From positions 43,423 to 107,422 of the forward strand of contig CAXAUF010000006.1 in assembly GCA_963972425.1 (NCBI GenBank): a stretch of 64,000 bases of DNA. The letters run 5' to 3'. Positions 9,723 through 18,098 of this stretch are shown here, piece by piece. Source of the DNA: Algorimicrobium sp002414705. GTDB taxonomy: Bacteria; Bacteroidota; Bacteroidia; Flavobacteriales; Flavobacteriaceae. The notes beneath the pieces were generated by a model. That model searched no databases. It was not told the origin of the DNA and saw only the letters and a program-made list of their open reading frames with translations. Within the stretch, counting starts at the first letter, position 1, and each line of letters starts with the position of its first letter. Position numbers and translations under genes: made by a program.

Positions 9723-9753
9723 AAAAACGCCTTGAATTTTCAAGGCGTTTTTT
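9723..9753. terminator. Bidirectional intrinsic terminator (queE / DUF2911 gene)
   Basis: Inverted repeat with arms AACGCCTTG and CAAGGCGTT, a 6-nt loop, and A-run and T-run flanks on both sides. It sits between the converging queE and DUF2911 genes and can serve both. Confidence 0.9.
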
Positions 9754-9774
9754 GGTATTGAACGGTGTCTTTTT

Positions 9775-10314
9775 TTATTTTGAAGATGTTGGTACAGAAA
9801 CTCTTACTTTGTCCCAACCCATGTGCATGGTTGCATCATCATCAAAACTGATTGAAAATGCTTCTAAAGATTCATCATCCATTTTTACAGGAGCCATAAC
9901 TCTAGCAATATCGTTTTCTTCTTTGTAGAAATATGCACCCCAAGTATTCAGGTCTTTGTTGATAATAACAGTCCATTCTTTTTCTCCAGGAATGGTGAAT
10001 AATGAATACGTGCCAGCTTTTATCATTTTCCCACCAAAGTCTGTGTCTTTGTAAAATGTAATTTCAACGGCTTCATTTGCGCCAGTTCTCCAAACTTTAT
10101 CGCTTGGTGCTAATTTTTCTAATGAGCGATCGTTAAGTTGCGGTCTGCTATAAATTACTTTTATAGATTTGTTTGCATCTTTATAATCGGAAGGAAAGGA
10201 TGCAGCATCCATAGGACTTTTATCTAATCCTGAAAATTCTTGAGCAGATAAGCTTGTTGTGAATACCATAACAAAGGCGAATGCGACTGCCGTAATAAAT
10301 GTTGATTTTTTCAT
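9775..10314 (-). CDS. DUF2911-domain secreted protein
   Basis: The 179-aa protein has a Sec signal peptide (residues 1-24, cleavage after SLSAQ) and a DUF2911 domain. Family-typical segments are KVIYSRPQLNDR, KVWRTGANEA, AGTYSLFTIPGEKEWTVI and NKDLNTWGAYFY. These proteins are common in Bacteroidota and probably periplasmic or outer-membrane associated; the function is unknown. The 233 bp upstream, shared with divergent asnB, is AT-rich and shows no clear consensus promoter. Confidence 0.9.
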   Translation of the reverse strand: MKKSTFITAVAFAFVMVFTTSLSAQEFSGLDKSPMDAASFPSDYKDANKSIKVIYSRPQLNDRSLEKLAPSDKVWRTGANEAVEITFYKDTDFGGKMIKAGTYSLFTIPGEKEWTVIINKDLNTWGAYFYKEENDIARVMAPVKMDDESLEAFSISFDDDATMHMGWDKVRVSVPTSSK

Positions 10315-10547
10315 AGTTTTTGTAAATTTTATTTAGCTAAAAATATTTAATAATTCTTTAAAAGTCGCAAGTATTGGTAATAATTTACAAATTAAAAGAA
10401 TTATTTAATTAAATGCGGCTAAATAGTTTCATTTTAATTAAAATAATCACTTTAGAATTGCATTTTATAATCAAAATGACTATTTCTGTTTTTAAATTAT
10501 AATAATATATTCATATTTGCTTCATCAAATTAATTATAAGACAGATT

Positions 10548-12209
10548 ATGTGTGGAATTGTATGTGCATTCGAGTTGAAACAGAAAGCAACCGAATTAAG
10601 ACCTCAAGTATTAGAAATGGCGAAGAAAATCAGGCATCGTGGGCCAGATTGGAGCGGAATATATGATAATGATAAGGCTATTGTGGCGCATGAGCGTTTA
10701 GCAATTGTTGATCCAGCTTCTGGAAAACAACCATTAGTAAGTTCTGATAAAAAATTAGTATTAGCTGCCAATGGCGAAATTTATAATCATCGCGAGTTAC
10801 GTAAGCAATTTCCCGATTACAACTTTCAAACCGAAAGTGATTGTGAAGTTATTCTAGCATTATACCAAGAAAAGGGATTCGATTTTATAGATGAGATGAA
10901 TGGTATTTTCGGATTTGCCATTTATGATGTGGAGAAAGACGAATATTTCGTAGCGCGAGACCACATGGGAATTATTCCTTTATATATTGGTTGGGACGAA
11001 CATGGAACATTTTATGTGGCCTCAGAATTGAAAGCATTAGAAGGTTATTGCATGAAAATTGAATTATTTCCGCCAGGACATTATTTATCTAGTAAAGATG
11101 GCGAATTTGTACAGTGGTATAAACGCGATTGGACAGAATATGATGCGGTAAAAGATAACGAAACTAGTATTGCAGAAATTAAAGAAGCGCTGGAAGCAGC
11201 CGTTCACAGACAATTAATGAGTGATGTACCATATGGTGTATTGTTATCTGGAGGATTAGATTCGTCCGTAACGTCTGCCATTGCTAAAAAATATGCTCAA
11301 AAGCGTATTGAAACGGATGATACTTCGGAAGCTTGGTATCCACAATTGCATAGCTTTTCAGTTGGTTTAGAAGGCTCGCCAGATTTAGCTGCAGCTAGAA
11401 AAGTAGCCGATCATATTAAAACCATTCACCACGAAATAAAATTTACCGTTCAAGAAGGTTTAGATGCCATTCGTGATGTAATTTATCAACTAGAAACCTA
11501 TGATGTCACGACCATTCGTGCTAGTACACCTATGTATTTAATGGCACGTGTTATAAAATCCATGGGAGTAAAAATGGTGCTATCTGGTGAAGGTGCTGAT
11601 GAATTATTTGGTGGCTATTTATACTTTCATAAAGCACCAAATGCAAAAGAGTTTCATGAAGAAACGGTTCGTAAATTGAGTAAACTACATCAATATGATT
11701 GTTTACGTGCCAACAAAAGTTTAGCTGCTTGGGGAATTGAAGGACGTGTGCCTTTTTTAGATAAAGAATTTATGGATGTGGCTATGCGTATCAACCCACA
11801 AGATAAAATGATTAATGGCGAACGTATGGAAAAATGGGTGGTTAGAAAAGCCTTTGAAGATATGATTCCAGAATCTGTAGCTTGGCGACAAAAAGAACAA
11901 TTTAGTGATGGCGTAGGTTATAGCTGGATAGATTCCTTAAAAGAGGTAGTTGCCACGGAAGTGAGTGATGAGCAATTAGCCAATGCGAAGTATAAATTCC
12001 CCTTACAAACACCAACTAGTAAAGAAGAGTTTTATTACAGGTCTATTTTTGCAGAGCATTTCCCTAGTGATGCTGCAGCTTTGTGTGTGCCACAAGAAGC
12101 AAGTGTAGCCTGTAGTACCAAAATTGCATTGGAATGGGATGCTAGTTTTAAAAATATGAACGATCCAAGCGGTAGAGCCGTTGCAAATGTGCATGCTGAC
12201 GCGTATTAA
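10548..12209 (+). CDS. asnB: Asparagine synthase (glutamine-hydrolysing), AsnB
   Basis: AsnB makes asparagine from aspartate, ATP and glutamine. The N-terminus is MCGIVCAF, so Cys2 is the amidotransferase nucleophile after Met removal. Residues 2-190 form the Ntn glutaminase domain (RHRGPDWSG, ANGEIYNH). Residues about 215-530 form the synthetase domain with the pyrophosphate loop SGGLDSSV and the SGEGADELFGGY motif. The length of 553 aa fits bacterial AsnB. It is monocistronic and followed by a terminator. A near-consensus -7 box (CATATTTG, 10512-10519) lies 29 bp upstream. Confidence 0.96.
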   Translation: MCGIVCAFELKQKATELRPQVLEMAKKIRHRGPDWSGIYDNDKAIVAHERLAIVDPASGKQPLVSSDKKLVLAANGEIYNHRELRKQFPDYNFQTESDCEVILALYQEKGFDFIDEMNGIFGFAIYDVEKDEYFVARDHMGIIPLYIGWDEHGTFYVASELKALEGYCMKIELFPPGHYLSSKDGEFVQWYKRDWTEYDAVKDNETSIAEIKEALEAAVHRQLMSDVPYGVLLSGGLDSSVTSAIAKKYAQKRIETDDTSEAWYPQLHSFSVGLEGSPDLAAARKVADHIKTIHHEIKFTVQEGLDAIRDVIYQLETYDVTTIRASTPMYLMARVIKSMGVKMVLSGEGADELFGGYLYFHKAPNAKEFHEETVRKLSKLHQYDCLRANKSLAAWGIEGRVPFLDKEFMDVAMRINPQDKMINGERMEKWVVRKAFEDMIPESVAWRQKEQFSDGVGYSWIDSLKEVVATEVSDEQLANAKYKFPLQTPTSKEEFYYRSIFAEHFPSDAAALCVPQEASVACSTKIALEWDASFKNMNDPSGRAVANVHADAY

Positions 12210-12265
12210 TTAAATTAGATTAGGGTTTTTAATGGCCTAAATTTATATTATAACAATAAATAATT

Positions 12266-12293
12266 GAAAGCCAGTTTTTAAGCTGGCTTTTTT
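12266..12293 (+). terminator. Intrinsic terminator after asnB
   Basis: Arms AAAGCCAG and CTGGCTTT with a T-run, about 57 bp after the asnB stop. Confidence 0.85.
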
Positions 12294-12384
12294 ATGGCTT
12301 TATTTCTAGTATTTCACTACATTTAGAAACGCAAACCAACCAATTCTGCTATTTATTTCCTGCTTACATCCTAACTGTAAGTGA

Positions 12385-13131
12385 ATGATTAAATTTTTCA
12401 GACGTATTCGTCAAGACCTTTTAAAGGAAGGTAAAACATCTAAATACTTTAAATACGCTATTGGAGAAATTATCCTTGTGGTTATTGGGATTCTCATTGC
12501 GTTACAAATTAATAACTGGAATGAAAACAGAAAGATACAAATTCAAGAGTCCGTTTATTTACAAGACCTAAAAAATGATGTCACTTTTGATATTGAAACG
12601 CTTAAAGCAAGAGTTTTAGATAATAATGAAATGATACATAATATAGATTCTATTATAATACATATATCTTCCAATAAAATATTTACAGAACAAGATGAAG
12701 TGTTACTTGCAAACATGACATTAACATTATTTGGTGAATCTTATTTTATTCCCGAAAAAGGAACCATTAATCAAATACAGTCAAGTAGTTCAAGTAGTTT
12801 TATAAAAAACAAAATTTTACGTGATCTTATATTTAGGTATTATTCCAACAATGAAAGAGTTGAAAAAAACATGGAACAAAGTCTTCAAATTTATCAGCAT
12901 CATATTATTACTCCCACATTAATACATCCTGCGATAGCAAAAAAGAGCATGAATATAAAAGCCGAAGTGTCACCATTAAATATGTCTCTGTTGATAAAAG
13001 ATAATGCTTATTTAAATGCATTAACACTAAAATCAATTGGCACCCAGAATCAAAATATAGAGTATTTAAAAATTATAAAAAACGCACAACAAATCTTAAC
13101 GATTATCAATAGTGAATTAACCAATGATTAA
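12385..13131 (+). CDS. DUF6090-family membrane-anchored protein, copy 1
   Basis: A 248-aa protein with a strongly conserved N-terminus. Basic residues and the KYFKYAIGEI segment lead into one transmembrane helix (ILVVIGILIALQINNW, about residues 30-48). A helical, probably extracytoplasmic domain of about 200 residues follows. This is the DUF6090 pattern, widespread in Flavobacteriia and without known function. Its 3' end overlaps the start of a paralogue by 8 bp. Confidence 0.85.
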   Translation: MIKFFRRIRQDLLKEGKTSKYFKYAIGEIILVVIGILIALQINNWNENRKIQIQESVYLQDLKNDVTFDIETLKARVLDNNEMIHNIDSIIIHISSNKIFTEQDEVLLANMTLTLFGESYFIPEKGTINQIQSSSSSSFIKNKILRDLIFRYYSNNERVEKNMEQSLQIYQHHIITPTLIHPAIAKKSMNIKAEVSPLNMSLLIKDNAYLNALTLKSIGTQNQNIEYLKIIKNAQQILTIINSELTND

Positions 13132-13903
13132 ATTTTTCAGACATATACGTAAATCACTTCTTATGGAAACAGGAAAAACAGGCAAATACTTCAAATACGC
13201 CATTGGTGAAATAATCCCTGTGGTTATTGGTATATTGATTGCCTTGCAACTCAACACCATGAAAGAAGCAAATGCAGAACGAAAATTAGAAAAAGCATAC
13301 ATTGTTTCATTAATTGAAGACATAAAAAAAGATACAAACAATTTTATGACTGCCATTGATTTAAACGAGCAGCGAATGAAGTATTTAGATTCGTTCGCAT
13401 CCATGTGTTTCAATTATAAAGAGAGCAATGACCCAAAATTCTTTGCTATGTATTTGAATTCTTTAATTCATCCAGATTTTGTTAGCCAAACAGAAAGAAC
13501 GCTAACACAATTAAGAAATTCTGGTGGCATGCGCCTTATAACAAAAAAAATAACGGCAGATTCTATTGTTCAATACGAAGACTATTTTAGTAGGTTAACC
13601 AATCAACAGGTTTGGTATGAAGGGATGCTAAAAGATTTGGTTAATGCAGGAATTCCTGTTTTTAATTTTAAATATTTACCAAGGTATAAAGAAGAAATGA
13701 CTAAAGAACGTATGGATGAGTTTCAGAGAACTGCAAAGATAGAAACTAAAGATGAAAAGGTAATTATTGAGTTAGGCAATAGAGCAGTTATGTATAAGAG
13801 TGTAACGCAATACTATTTAATGCTTTTAGAAGAAGGGAAACAAAAATCGCAAGACCTTATAAGTGTTTTGCAAACTGATTATGGAATTATAGACATTGAT
13901 TAA
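13124..13903 (+). CDS. DUF6090-family membrane-anchored protein, copy 2
   Basis: A 259-aa paralogue of the preceding gene. The N-terminal 50 residues align closely (MIKFFRHIRKSLL, KYFKYAIGEI, VVIGILIALQLN). The C-terminal helical domains are much more diverged, as expected for an old tandem duplication with different partners. The ATG lies inside the last codons of copy 1, so the two are translationally coupled and probably made in similar amounts. Confidence 0.85.
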   Translation: MIKFFRHIRKSLLMETGKTGKYFKYAIGEIIPVVIGILIALQLNTMKEANAERKLEKAYIVSLIEDIKKDTNNFMTAIDLNEQRMKYLDSFASMCFNYKESNDPKFFAMYLNSLIHPDFVSQTERTLTQLRNSGGMRLITKKITADSIVQYEDYFSRLTNQQVWYEGMLKDLVNAGIPVFNFKYLPRYKEEMTKERMDEFQRTAKIETKDEKVIIELGNRAVMYKSVTQYYLMLLEEGKQKSQDLISVLQTDYGIIDID

Positions 13904-14094
13904 ATTCTTCCTTAAAACGGGTCATAATACAAATTTATAAATTGCAATAAATCCCTTCAGAGCAACGATAGTAGTTTGTCTGTTTTAGTATCAGTTTAAA
14001 AATCATTGAAATCCATTTTAAAGCTGTTTTTAAGCGATTTAAAGCATTTTTAAGTAATTAACAAATGTTGATAAAAATAGATGATACTCACTAA

Positions 14095-14113
14095 AAGGCT
14101 TTTAAGAAGCCTT
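14095..14113 (+). terminator. Possible terminator hairpin upstream of gyrB
   Basis: A perfect 7-bp stem (AAGGCTT/AAGCCTT) with a 5-nt loop, followed by an A/T-rich stretch with only a short T-run. It may end transcription from the DUF6090 pair. Positions 13904-14094 contain no gene that I can see. Confidence 0.45.
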
Positions 14114-14122
14114 ATTATTTTG

Positions 14123-14130
14123 TATATTTG
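14123..14130 (+). promoter_or_regulatory. Promoter -7 element for gyrB
   Basis: TATATTTG is an exact TAnnTTTG match, 93 bp before the gyrB start. No good -33 TTG is seen at the usual distance. Confidence 0.6.
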
Positions 14131-14140
14131 TTTGTATTCA

Positions 14141-14167
14141 AAAGGATGCTTAAAGGCGTCTTTTTTT
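14141..14167 (+). promoter_or_regulatory. Terminator-like hairpin in the gyrB leader
   Basis: GATGC (14145-14149) can pair with GCGTC (14156-14160, one G-U pair). The stem is extended by the A-run before it and followed by seven Ts. It lies between the -7 box and the gyrB start, where an attenuator would sit. Confidence 0.4.
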
Positions 14168-14223
14168 GTGAAGTCATTTTATGGCTCAACAATCAAATTA
14201 ACAACGAACAACAAACATTTTAT

Positions 14224-16158
14224 ATGAGCGAGAAAAGAGAAGAATTTAACAAAGATAATTATTCAGCAGATAGCATTCAGGCTTTAGAAGGCATGGAGCA
14301 TGTTCGTATGCGTCCATCCATGTATATTGGAGATACTGGAACAAGAGGTCTTCACCATTTAGTGTACGAAGTTGTGGATAACTCTATTGATGAGGCTTTA
14401 GCTGGACATTGCGATAATATTACCGTAATTATTAATGAGGATAACTCCATTACAACTGAAGATGATGGTCGTGGAATTCCTGTAGATATGCACAAAAAAG
14501 AAGGTGTTTCCGCATTAGAGGTGGTTATGACTAAAATTGGTGCAGGTGGTAAGTTTGATAAAGATTCTTATAAAGTGTCGGGTGGTCTGCATGGTGTTGG
14601 TGTAAGTTGTGTGAATGCTTTATCAAACCATTTAAAAGCAACCGTATATAGAAAAGGTGAAATCTGGGAGCAGGAATACGAAAAAGGGAAGCCTATGTAT
14701 CCTGTAAAAAAGGTTGGTGAAACGGATAAACGTGGAACAATAGTTACCTTTTTACCAGATCCAACTATTTTTACGCAAACATTAGAATATAATTATGATA
14801 CGTTAGCAAGTAGATTACGAGAATTAGCGTATTTGAATAAAGGAATTACCATTCATTTAGTGGATAAACGTCATAAAAAAGATGATGGTGAATTTGAAGG
14901 TGAAACATTTCATTCAAAAGAAGGTTTAAAGGAATTTATCAAGTTTTTAGATGGTAATCGTGAGCCTTTAATAAAAGAAGTTATTGCATTTGAAGGTGAA
15001 AAAAATGGCGTACCTGTTGAGGTTGCTATGATTTATAATACATCATATGCCGAAAATTTACATTCGTATGTAAACAATATTAATACGCACGAAGGTGGAA
15101 CACACTTATCAGGTTTCCGTCGTGGATTAACACATACACTTAAAAAGTATGCAGATGAATCTGGTCTGTTAAAAAACTTAAAATTCGAAATTGCAGGAGA
15201 TGATTTCCGTGAAGGATTAACAGCAATTATTTCTGTAAAAGTTCAAGAACCACAATTTGAAGGACAAACAAAAACCAAACTTGGAAACAGAGAGGTTTCG
15301 GCATCAGTAAGTCAAGCGGTTTCTGAAATGTTAACGGATTATTTAGAAGAACACCCAGAAGACGCAAAAACTATTGTGCAGAAAGTAATTTTAGCAGCTC
15401 AAGCACGTCATGCAGCTCAAAAAGCTCGTGAAACGGTTATGAGTATTGGTGGTTTGCCAGGAAAATTATCAGATTGTTCTGAACAAGATCCTGCTAAATG
15501 CGAAGTTTACCTAGTAGAGGGAGATTCGGCAGGTGGAACGGCTAAACAAGGTCGTGATCGTGCATTTCAAGCTATTTTGCCATTGCGTGGTAAAATTTTG
15601 AACGTGGAAAAAGCTATGACTCACAAGGTTTTTGAAAACGAAGAAATCAAAAATATATTTACTGCGCTTGGCGTTACCATCGGTACGGAAGATGATAGTA
15701 AAGCGCTTAACTTATCAAAATTACGCTATCATAAAGTGGTGATTATGTGTGATGCCGATATTGATGGTAGTCATATTGAAACCTTAATTCTAACATTCTT
15801 CTTTAGATATATGAAAGAATTAATTGAAAATGGCCATATTTATATTGCAACGCCTCCTTTATATTTAATTAAAAAAGGCGCTAAAAAGCAATATGCTTGG
15901 AATGATGATGAACGTGCTGCTATTTTAAACGATTTTGGTGAAAATTCTAAAATCCAACGATACAAAGGTCTTGGAGAAATGAATGCCGAGCAACTTTGGG
16001 ATACCACTATGAATCCAGAATTTAGAACATTACGTCAAATTCAAATTGATAATGGTGTAGAAGCAGATCGTATTTTCTCAATGCTTATGGGTGATGAAGT
16101 GCCACCTCGTAGAGAATTTATTGAAAAGAATGCTGTTTATGCTAATATTGATGCGTAA
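14224..16158 (+). CDS. gyrB: DNA gyrase subunit B
   Basis: GyrB is the ATPase and TOPRIM subunit of the enzyme that introduces negative supercoils. The 644-aa product has the GHKL ATPase motifs (DNSIDEALAG, DDGRGIPVD, GGLHGVGVS), the transducer domain, and the TOPRIM motifs VEGDSAGGTAK and DADIDGSHI. It ends with the C-terminal zinc-less tail (RYKGLGEMN, PEFRTLRQI). The ATG at 14224 (MSEKREEF) is chosen because an upstream in-frame TTG at 14128 lies within the promoter -7 box. The length is normal for short Bacteroidota GyrB. Confidence 0.96.
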   Translation: MSEKREEFNKDNYSADSIQALEGMEHVRMRPSMYIGDTGTRGLHHLVYEVVDNSIDEALAGHCDNITVIINEDNSITTEDDGRGIPVDMHKKEGVSALEVVMTKIGAGGKFDKDSYKVSGGLHGVGVSCVNALSNHLKATVYRKGEIWEQEYEKGKPMYPVKKVGETDKRGTIVTFLPDPTIFTQTLEYNYDTLASRLRELAYLNKGITIHLVDKRHKKDDGEFEGETFHSKEGLKEFIKFLDGNREPLIKEVIAFEGEKNGVPVEVAMIYNTSYAENLHSYVNNINTHEGGTHLSGFRRGLTHTLKKYADESGLLKNLKFEIAGDDFREGLTAIISVKVQEPQFEGQTKTKLGNREVSASVSQAVSEMLTDYLEEHPEDAKTIVQKVILAAQARHAAQKARETVMSIGGLPGKLSDCSEQDPAKCEVYLVEGDSAGGTAKQGRDRAFQAILPLRGKILNVEKAMTHKVFENEEIKNIFTALGVTIGTEDDSKALNLSKLRYHKVVIMCDADIDGSHIETLILTFFFRYMKELIENGHIYIATPPLYLIKKGAKKQYAWNDDERAAILNDFGENSKIQRYKGLGEMNAEQLWDTTMNPEFRTLRQIQIDNGVEADRIFSMLMGDEVPPRREFIEKNAVYANIDA

Positions 16159-16179
16159 GTAATTTACATAAATAAAGTT

Positions 16180-16208
16180 AAGGCAGAAGATATTTCTTCT
16201 GCTTTTTC
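16180..16208 (+). terminator. Intrinsic terminator after gyrB
   Basis: GCAGAAGA and TCTTCTGC arms around a 4-nt loop, followed by five Ts. Confidence 0.85.
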
Positions 16209-16228
16209 ATTTGCACTATTTTTATTCG

Positions 16229-16236
16229 TAATTTTG
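16229..16236 (+). promoter_or_regulatory. Promoter -7 element for mdh
   Basis: TAATTTTG matches TAnnTTTG, 38 bp before the mdh ATG. The only upstream TTG is 15 nt away, shorter than usual. Confidence 0.5.
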
Positions 16237-16274
16237 CAATCTTAAAAATCAACACATTTAAAACATATCATATT

Positions 16275-17201
16275 ATGAAAGTAACAGTAGTAGGAGCTGG
16301 AGCAGTAGGTGCCAGTTGTGCAGAATACATAGCTATTAAAAATTTTGCTTCAGAAGTCGTTCTGTTAGATATTAAAGAAGGTTTTGCTGAAGGTAAAGCT
16401 ATGGATTTAATGCAAACAGCTTCATTAAACGGTTTTGATACTAAAATAACAGGTATAACTAATGATTATTCGGCAACTGCCAATAGTGATATTTGCGTTA
16501 TTACGTCTGGTATTCCAAGAAAACCAGGTATGACACGTGAGGAGTTAATTGGTATTAATGCAGGTATTGTAAAAACAGTTTCTTCAAGCTTAATTGCACA
16601 TTCGCCTAATACAATTATTATTGTGGTTAGTAATCCAATGGATACCATGACGTATTTAGTTCATAAAACAACAGGTTTACCAAAACACCGTATTATTGGA
16701 ATGGGTGGCGCATTAGACTCTGCTCGTTTTAAATATCGTTTAGCAGAAGCTTTAGAGGCTCCAATAAGTGATGTAGACGGAATGGTAATTGGTGGTCATA
16801 GTGATACTGGAATGGTGCCTTTAACGCGTTTAGCAACACGTAACAGTGTCTTGGTTTCTGAATTTTTATCTGAAGATCGCCTAAACCAAGTTCTTGAAGA
16901 TACTAAAGTTGGAGGCGCGACTTTAACTAAATTATTAGGAACATCTGCTTGGTATGCACCAGGAGCTGCGGTAAGTGGATTGGTTCAAGCTATTGCTTGT
17001 AATCAGAAAAAAATGTTTCCATGTTCTGTGTTATTAGAAGGTGAATACGGTTTAAACGATATTTGTATTGGTGCACCTGTAATTTTAGGTCGCAATGGTA
17101 TCGAGAAAATTGTTGAAATTGAATTATCTGATGCAGAAAAAGCCCACATGCAAGAAAGTGCAGAAGGTGTAAGAAAAACAAATAGTCTTTTGGCATTGTA
17201 A
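16275..17201 (+). CDS. mdh: Malate dehydrogenase (LDH-like type)
   Basis: This enzyme oxidises malate to oxaloacetate with NAD in the TCA cycle. The 308-aa protein has the Rossmann motif GAGAVGAS at the N-terminus, the PRKPGMTREEL loop carrying substrate-binding arginines, VSNPMDTMTYL, and the catalytic IGGHSDTGM with His. The PRKPGMTR loop and length match the LDH-like MDH type of Bacteroidota. It is preceded by a terminator and its own -7 box, so it is probably transcribed alone. Confidence 0.95.
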   Translation: MKVTVVGAGAVGASCAEYIAIKNFASEVVLLDIKEGFAEGKAMDLMQTASLNGFDTKITGITNDYSATANSDICVITSGIPRKPGMTREELIGINAGIVKTVSSSLIAHSPNTIIIVVSNPMDTMTYLVHKTTGLPKHRIIGMGGALDSARFKYRLAEALEAPISDVDGMVIGGHSDTGMVPLTRLATRNSVLVSEFLSEDRLNQVLEDTKVGGATLTKLLGTSAWYAPGAAVSGLVQAIACNQKKMFPCSVLLEGEYGLNDICIGAPVILGRNGIEKIVEIELSDAEKAHMQESAEGVRKTNSLLAL

Positions 17202-17277
17202 TTGTATAAACTGAAATCCGTTGTTTTGGGATACTAAAACGACAATTAATCAATAAATAATTTAAAAAATAATTCAC

Positions 17278-17940
17278 ATGAAAAAACTAATTTTTGTTTT
17301 AGTATTCGCGTTAAGCTTAACAGGTTTTGCTCAAGACGCCATGACAGAAGGTGTTGCAAAATCTAAACAAACCATGTCTAGTGATAATGAGCAAATGCAA
17401 GCGCAATTGGCTATGGTTGGTGATATTCTTACAACAACCTATTTTAAATCAGACAAAACACGTTCTGAAACGTTTAACTTAATGTCAGGTAACACCACAA
17501 CTATTATGAATGGTGAAACCAAAGAAATGTTAACTTACATGGATAATCAAATGACTGGTAAAATGTATTCAGTTTCAGATATGACTATCAGTGAAGAAGA
17601 CATGAAAGATACACAAGTTGTAAAAGGCGATGAAACCAAAACTATTTTAGGTTATGTGTGTCAAGAGTACAATGTAACTGTTGAAAAAGATGGTGCAACT
17701 GTAGCCATTGATATGTATGTTACAGATAAAATTCAAGCAATGAATCCTCAAGTGGCTCAAATGGGTGCTAAAATTGATGGTTTTCCATTGTATATGAAAA
17801 TGGATGTAAGTCAAATGGGAATGGCATTAACCATTACTAGTGAGGTTACAGAAATTAATAAAGAAACTGTTTCTGACGAAAAATTTGATATGACACCTCC
17901 TGAAGGTTACAAAAAATCGGATAATTTAAATGGTATGTAA
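17278..17940 (+). CDS. DUF4412-like secreted protein
   Basis: A 220-aa protein with a Sec signal peptide (residues 1-18, ending SLTGFAQ). The body is Met- and Thr-rich beta structure and contains GYVCQEYNVTVEKDG, the segment typical of DUF4412/GLPGLI-like periplasmic proteins. It has no catalytic residues that I can identify. It lies 76 bp after mdh and is closed by its own terminator. Confidence 0.7.
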   Translation: MKKLIFVLVFALSLTGFAQDAMTEGVAKSKQTMSSDNEQMQAQLAMVGDILTTTYFKSDKTRSETFNLMSGNTTTIMNGETKEMLTYMDNQMTGKMYSVSDMTISEEDMKDTQVVKGDETKTILGYVCQEYNVTVEKDGATVAIDMYVTDKIQAMNPQVAQMGAKIDGFPLYMKMDVSQMGMALTITSEVTEINKETVSDEKFDMTPPEGYKKSDNLNGM

Positions 17941-17960
17941 AATTCATTTAATTATAAAAC

Positions 17961-17992
17961 AAAAAAAACAGCTAATTCAGCTGTTTTTTTTG
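17961..17992 (+). terminator. Intrinsic terminator after DUF4412 gene
   Basis: ACAGCT and AGCTGT arms with a short loop, an A-run before and a T-run after. Confidence 0.85.
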
Positions 17993-18021
17993 TTTAAAAA
18001 CGAATAGAAACTATGCAAACC

Positions 18022-18054
18022 TTTTGTTAAATCATTATAGAAGATATATATTTG
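18022..18054 (+). promoter_or_regulatory. Consensus Bacteroidota promoter for secDF
   Basis: TTTTG (18022-18026), a 20-nt spacer, then TATATTTG (18047-18054), an exact -33/-7 match. It predicts a leader of roughly 40 nt before the secDF ATG. Confidence 0.85.
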
Positions 18055-18098
18055 CTCGTTTTTAAAAATATCAACAATAAATCATAATTTAACACATA

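Noticed and set aside
14128..14223. Longer gyrB start at a TTG
   Set aside because: The TTG overlaps the promoter -7 box, and the extra 32 codons do not resemble GyrB N-termini.
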